From Acidimicrobiia bacterium (GTDB lineage: Bacteria > Actinomycetota > Acidimicrobiia > Acidimicrobiales > Poriferisodalaceae), in the NCBI GenBank assembly GCA_022824805.1, contig JAJDZE010000009.1, positions 1 through 33,379 on the forward strand: a DNA stretch of 33,379 nucleotides. The letters run 5' to 3'. Below, piece by piece: positions 29,622-33,379 of the stretch. The notes beneath the pieces are model-generated. The model saw nothing but the letters and a program-made list of their open reading frames with translations, did no database searches and was not told the origin of the DNA. Both the position numbers and the translations under genes were made by a program. Position 1 is the first letter of the stretch; each line of letters starts with the position of its first letter.

Positions 29622-30782
29622 CTACACGGATTCGACCCAGCCCTCCGCAGCCGCCTGTCGAGCGACGTGGCTGCGCGCCGCATCATCCACGAATGCGACT
29701 CGTCCATGCCCGACCGAGCTGACCAAACCTGCCGAGAGCAGCCGTTGTCGGTACCGGCTCAGGCTGCGACTGCTGTGTTGCCATCGGGCACCGATGTCTG
29801 CGATGGCGCTGGAGCCGGCGTCGTCGAGCATCGCGACGAGAAACCGCTTGTCGAGATCGGAAAGCCGTCGCCACACCGGCGCATAGACATGCGCGCCGAA
29901 CTTCTCGACGGCGCGTGCAACGGCTCGCTCGACTTCCTCGGCGGCAATGCCGGCCGCCGGATCTGCGCACTCGTCCCACATGTCGGCGCCGACCAGCTGG
30001 ATCAAGTACGGCTGGCCGCCCGAGGCGCCGGCTGCGAGCTGGAGCACCGCATCGTCGATCTGCCCACCGGCCTCCACGACCGGCTGTCGCAGTGCGACCT
30101 CTGCCTCGGAGATCGAGAGATTGCCAATCTCGTGACGATGACAGCGCTGCAGAAACGTGGCGGCTTCTCCCGCCATCAACCGGTCTTCCAGTTCGGGCAA
30201 GGCAGCGCCCGCGAAGGCGATCGGGCGCTCGGCGCGGCGCGAGACGAGCTGGAAGATGCTGCCGAACTGCCTGATCTCATCGACCGGGGCAGCGTGGAGC
30301 TCATCAATGGTGATCAGCAGCCCCACGCCGCGCTCAGCGAGAGCCTCGCCGAGAACCTCCAACGTCGACTCGAGGTCGTGCTGGGCGGTAGGCGGGGTGC
30401 CGGCCTGGGGCGCCGACTCGGTCTGAACGCTCACGCCCCCGACCGAGAATCCGCTCACCACTCGTCGCTGCGGGCGGCCGTGCTCGGCTTCGAAGTCGGC
30501 CAGGCAGCGGCTCGCTTTGCGAAAAATGTCGTCGAGGAGCCCCGATGGCTTCGCCGCAGCACTGGAAACCGTCAGCCAGCCATGCGCTGCGGCGCGGTCC
30601 TCGAATGCGTTGAGCAGCACCGTCTTGCCGGTGCCGCGCAGGCCCCATATGAGGGTGGCGTTGCTGGGACTGCGCGCATTTCCGAACACCGTCTCGAAGT
30701 CGCTCAGCGCCGAACGGCGCCCCGCGAGCACCGGCGGGCTGACGCCGAACGAAGGCGAGAACGGGTTGATCGGCCGGGTCAT
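29622..30782 (-). CDS. P-loop ATPase with C-terminal winged-helix-like domain (STAND/archaeal-ATPase type)
   Basis: The 386-aa protein starts at ATG 30782, after a GGGAAGAG ribosome site. Walker A is GLRGTGKT at about residues 47-54, Walker B is LLITIDELHA and a sensor region follows. PPVLAGRRSAL before the P-loop is the xxGR lead-in of the archaeal-type ATPases. The C-terminal part (DLDKRFLVAMLDD, a winged-helix-like segment with SRSLSRYRQRLLSAGLV) could bind DNA or a partner. Such single-copy ATPases often occur in defence or regulatory settings, but no effector domain is seen here. Function unknown. Confidence 0.8.
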   Translation of the reverse strand: MTRPINPFSPSFGVSPPVLAGRRSALSDFETVFGNARSPSNATLIWGLRGTGKTVLLNAFEDRAAAHGWLTVSSAAAKPSGLLDDIFRKASRCLADFEAEHGRPQRRVVSGFSVGGVSVQTESAPQAGTPPTAQHDLESTLEVLGEALAERGVGLLITIDELHAAPVDEIRQFGSIFQLVSRRAERPIAFAGAALPELEDRLMAGEAATFLQRCHRHEIGNLSISEAEVALRQPVVEAGGQIDDAVLQLAAGASGGQPYLIQLVGADMWDECADPAAGIAAEEVERAVARAVEKFGAHVYAPVWRRLSDLDKRFLVAMLDDAGSSAIADIGARWQHSSRSLSRYRQRLLSAGLVSSVGHGRVAFVDDAARSHVARQAAAEGWVESV

Positions 30783-30884
30783 GACGCTGGTCTCTTCCCT
30801 TCCGGCAGGCAACGTTCCGGTGGCGCTTCTCGCCGGACGCTGCTCAACGTAGGCGCCTTCGCAGACGAGTCTAGTGCCGTCAGT

Positions 30885-30936
30885 CTGATCTTGCGGATCA
30901 GTATGTTTCTACGAAATAGTATGTTTCTGCGGATCA
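30885..30936. repeat. Repeat cluster in the divergent ATPase / peptidase intergenic region
   Basis: CTGATC-TTGCG-GATCAG (30885-30901) is a perfect 6-bp inverted repeat. AGTATGTTTCT occurs twice (30900-30910, 30918-30928), 18 bp apart, and GCGGATCA occurs at 30893-30900 and 30929-30936 as outer flanks. The cluster lies about 100-160 bp from both divergent start codons (30782 and 31052) in an unusually AT-rich patch. It looks like an operator array for a helix-turn-helix regulator, though slippage repeats are possible. Confidence 0.5.
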
Positions 30937-31051
30937 ATCGTCTCACCAATCTTGCCGTCGAACGAGAGGGCCGATGGCACGCCGCCACTGGGGAGGGTCG
31001 GTTGGGCACGAGGAATGCTCGGCACAGTCCGGCGGGTACGGTGCTGGCTCC

Positions 31052-33319
31052 ATGACGCAGGCTCCGGTGGCACCGCAGCGCCCGCATGTGCGGCGCATTC
31101 ACGGCACCGAGACCGACGACCCCTGGTACTGGCTGCGCGAGCGCGACGACCCTGCCGTGCGGGAGTACCTCGAGGCCGAGAACGCCTTCACGGAAGCCTC
31201 GACTGCCCACCTGGCCGATCTGCGCGAGCAGATCTTCGGCGAGATCAAGGCCCGCACCCCCGAAACCCACCAGTCGCTGCCGACGCCGAAGGACGACTGG
31301 GAGTATCGGGCTCGCACGTTGGAAGGGCTGCAGTACGTCATCCATGTGCGGCGGCCCCGGGGCGGCACAGACGACGACGAGATCGTGCTGCTCGACGAGA
31401 ACGAGCTGGCCGATGGCCATGAGTACTTCGCCGTCGGCGACTTGGCCGTCAGCCCCGATCACCGCCTGCTCGCCTACACCACCGACACCGACGGCAACGA
31501 GCAGTACACGCTGACAGTGGTCGACATTGCGACCGGTGAGGTGCTGGACGGCCCCGACATGCCCGCGCCGGGGTGCGGGCTCTCTGAGCTGAGCTACGGG
31601 CTGGTGTGGGCGAACGACAACTCGACGCTGTTCGCGGTGCGCACCGACGACGCCCAGCGGCCCAACCGGGTGATCCGCCACGTCGTGGGCAGCGACCCCG
31701 CGAGCGACGTCGAGGTGTACCGCGAGGACGACGAGCGGTTCTGGGTGGGCGTCGGCGCCACCAGCAGCGAGCGCTTCGTGGTAATCGGCTCACAGTCGAA
31801 GATCACCTCGGAGCACCGGCTGGTGGACGCTGATCGGCCCGCTGCCGAGCCGCTGGTGGTGCGCTCACGCAGCGAGGGCATCGAGTACGGCGTTGACCAT
31901 CAGGGCGAGCGGCTGCTCATCGTCACCAACGACGGCGCTCTGGATTTCCGGCTAGTGGAAGCGCCAGTGCCGGAGGCGACCGACGCATTGGTCAGCAGCG
32001 ACGCCCCCGGCGCAGGCAACACCCCGGCCGCAGGCGACGCAGCAGCTACCGGCGAATCCGTTGGCGTAGATGACGCACCGGCAGTGGGCGCCCACAGCAA
32101 GTGGCGCGAGCTGATCGGTGCCCGCGATGGTGTCCGCATCGACGGCATGGACTGCTTCCAGGACTTCGTGGTGATCCACGAACGCCAGGACGGCCTGGTG
32201 CGGCTGCGGGTTCACGACACTCGCAACGCCCGACCGGGCGGGCCGGGTCCCAACGGCACGGGTACCTGCGATTCAGATGCCGGCACTCGGGGCTGCGGAG
32301 ATGAGAGCACGGGCGGGCTCGGCCCGGCATTCGAGATCGAGATGCCCGAGCCGGTCTACGAAGCCGGCGGCGGGGCGAATGCCGAGTTCGACACCCGCCG
32401 CTACCGATTCGGCTACACGTCGATGGTGACACCGCCGTCGATCTTCGAGCTGAACCTCGACAGCGGCGAGCGGGAGCTGCTCGACCAGCTGCCGGTGCTG
32501 GGCGATGTCGACCTGAGCGCGTACACCACCGAGCGCATCACGGCCACGGCGCCCGACGGCACGGCGGTGCCGATCAGCCTGGTGTGGAAGCCGAGCGCAG
32601 TGAACTGGCCCGCGCCTTGTCTGCTGTACGGCTACGGGGCCTACGAGATCGGCATGCCGGCGTCGTTCTCGACGGCCCGGCTGTCGCTGCTGGACCGGGG
32701 CGTGCTTTTTGCCATAGCCCACGTGCGCGGCGGCGGCGAGCTGGGGCGGGCCTGGTACGAGGGCGGCAAGCTCGCCAACAAGCACAACACCTTCGACGAC
32801 TTCGCGGCCTGCGCCGGACACCTCGCCTCGGACCGATGGGCCGACCCGCAGCGGATCTGCGCTCGGGGCGGCAGCGCCGGCGGCCTGCTCATGGGGGCGA
32901 TGGTGAACCGCCACCCGGAGCTGTTCTGCGGCGTGGTGGCCGAGGTGCCCTTCGTGGACGTGCTGAACACGATGCTCGACCCGGCCATCCCGTTGACGGT
33001 CACCGAGTACGACGAGTGGGGCGACCCGACCGACCCGGTGGCGTTCGAGACGATCCGGTCGTATGCGCCCTATGAGAACGTCGAGCCGGCCGACCACCCA
33101 GCCCTGCTGGTCACCGCTGGGCTGAGCGATCCGCGGGTGCAGTACTGGGAGCCCGCCAAGTGGGTGGCCAAACTGCGGGCGACGACCACTTCCACCAAGC
33201 CGATCCTGCTGCGCACCGAGATGGGCGCCGGCCACGGCGGGCCGTCGGGCCGCTACGACGCCTGGCGCGATGAGGCGTTCACCTTGGCGTTCATCTGTGA
33301 CGTGCTCGGCGTGGCCTGA
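31052..33319 (+). CDS. ptrB: Oligopeptidase B-type serine peptidase (S9A, prolyl oligopeptidase family)
   Basis: This 755-aa protein has an N-terminal beta-propeller and a C-terminal alpha/beta-hydrolase domain. The catalytic triad is S608 (GGSAGG), D693 (GLSDPRVQYWEP) and H728 (GAGHGGPSGRYD), all at family positions. YGYGAYEIGMPASFS and HVRGGGELGRAWYEGGKL are conserved oligopeptidase B blocks. It cleaves short peptides after basic or proline residues. The propeller carries two low-complexity insertions (around 310-345 and 392-425), rich in Ala/Gly/Asp and Gly/Cys. ATG 31052 has a TACGGT box 9 nt upstream. Oligopeptidase B versus prolyl endopeptidase is not settled. Confidence 0.92.
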   Translation: MTQAPVAPQRPHVRRIHGTETDDPWYWLRERDDPAVREYLEAENAFTEASTAHLADLREQIFGEIKARTPETHQSLPTPKDDWEYRARTLEGLQYVIHVRRPRGGTDDDEIVLLDENELADGHEYFAVGDLAVSPDHRLLAYTTDTDGNEQYTLTVVDIATGEVLDGPDMPAPGCGLSELSYGLVWANDNSTLFAVRTDDAQRPNRVIRHVVGSDPASDVEVYREDDERFWVGVGATSSERFVVIGSQSKITSEHRLVDADRPAAEPLVVRSRSEGIEYGVDHQGERLLIVTNDGALDFRLVEAPVPEATDALVSSDAPGAGNTPAAGDAAATGESVGVDDAPAVGAHSKWRELIGARDGVRIDGMDCFQDFVVIHERQDGLVRLRVHDTRNARPGGPGPNGTGTCDSDAGTRGCGDESTGGLGPAFEIEMPEPVYEAGGGANAEFDTRRYRFGYTSMVTPPSIFELNLDSGERELLDQLPVLGDVDLSAYTTERITATAPDGTAVPISLVWKPSAVNWPAPCLLYGYGAYEIGMPASFSTARLSLLDRGVLFAIAHVRGGGELGRAWYEGGKLANKHNTFDDFAACAGHLASDRWADPQRICARGGSAGGLLMGAMVNRHPELFCGVVAEVPFVDVLNTMLDPAIPLTVTEYDEWGDPTDPVAFETIRSYAPYENVEPADHPALLVTAGLSDPRVQYWEPAKWVAKLRATTTSTKPILLRTEMGAGHGGPSGRYDAWRDEAFTLAFICDVLGVA

Positions 33320-33348
33320 GCCGTGAGCAGACAAGACCGGCGGCCGCG

Positions 33349-33379
33349 GTGAGCGAGGCCGTGCGGGCATTCGTTCGCC
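33349..33379 (+). CDS. Possible start of the next gene, cut by the window edge
   Basis: GTG 33349 opens a frame reading VSEAVRAFVR to the window end, 30 bp after the peptidase stop. The stretch is too short to identify or to prove it is coding. Confidence 0.3.
   Translation, partial: MSEAVRAFVR

Noticed and set aside
29616-31055. Plus-strand open frame of nearly 480 codons opposite the ATPase
   Set aside because: The ATPase on the minus strand has Walker A and B motifs; the plus frame has none and runs through the repeat cluster.
30779-31681. Minus-strand frame containing an RRNILFRRNILIRK repeat
   Set aside because: The protein repeat is just the translation of the 18-bp DNA repeat, and the frame is antisense to the start of the peptidase.
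1-33379. tRNA, rRNA, insertion sequences and phage genes
   Set aside because: I looked for cloverleaf-like segments, transposase motifs and integrase or phage structural motifs in the intergenic regions and proteins and saw none.

Overview
The window is GC-rich, uses many GTG starts and strongly GC-biased third positions, and carries an actinobacterial gene set: a SUF iron-sulfur system with SufU and a Rieske protein, an F420-type luciferase-like oxidoreductase, drug-efflux ABC genes of the DrrAB type, FadE/MaoC lipid genes and VapBC/MazEF toxin-antitoxin pairs. Gene content and several conserved hypothetical proteins suggest an actinobacterium, probably class Acidimicrobiia. That placement is inference; no rRNA or tRNA gene is present to test it. 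Many genes have a TANNNT -10 box only 6-8 nt before the start codon, which points to widespread leaderless transcription.

Layout. 1-5632: lipid and redox genes: a MaoC-type fragment, an alpha/beta hydrolase, two small conserved proteins, an acyl-CoA dehydrogenase, a membrane-anchored molybdopterin oxidoreductase and an MBL-fold hydrolase. 5640-7589: three tandem hairpins, then a DrrB/DrrA-type ABC exporter on the minus strand. 7727-10408: a small accessory-looking block with a Cys/His-rich unknown protein, a DNA methyltransferase carrying zinc-ribbon cysteines, and a weak small ORF. 10405-13407: a divergent amidase and M20 peptidase, separated by a long imperfect palindrome.

13485-25513 is the SUF region, in two convergent blocks. 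The plus-strand block is sufC-sufS-sufU plus a flavin monooxygenase-like gene. The minus-strand block is sufB, malyl-CoA-lyase-like, CitE-like, a four-cysteine protein, sufD, Rieske, a second sufC, a pterin carbinolamine dehydratase and a NUDIX hydrolase. Between them sits an AbrB-type antitoxin with a PIN-like toxin. SufB/C/D form the scaffold, SufS mobilises sulfur from cysteine and SufU carries it. The two CoA-ester lyases are an unexpected insertion.

25649-27660 is a plus-strand toxin-antitoxin island with VapBC, a second VapBC and a MazEF-like pair. Two of these modules have a perfect inverted repeat at the start site. A short remnant of an LLM oxidoreductase C-terminus (27009-27083) ends exactly where the MazEF operator begins, and an intact LLM gene lies on the other side. 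28737-33319 holds a small membrane protein, a gamma-carbonic-anhydrase-like protein, a P-loop ATPase with a winged-helix-like tail, a repeat-rich divergent promoter region and an oligopeptidase B-type serine peptidase. No CRISPR array, insertion sequence, tRNA or rRNA was seen.
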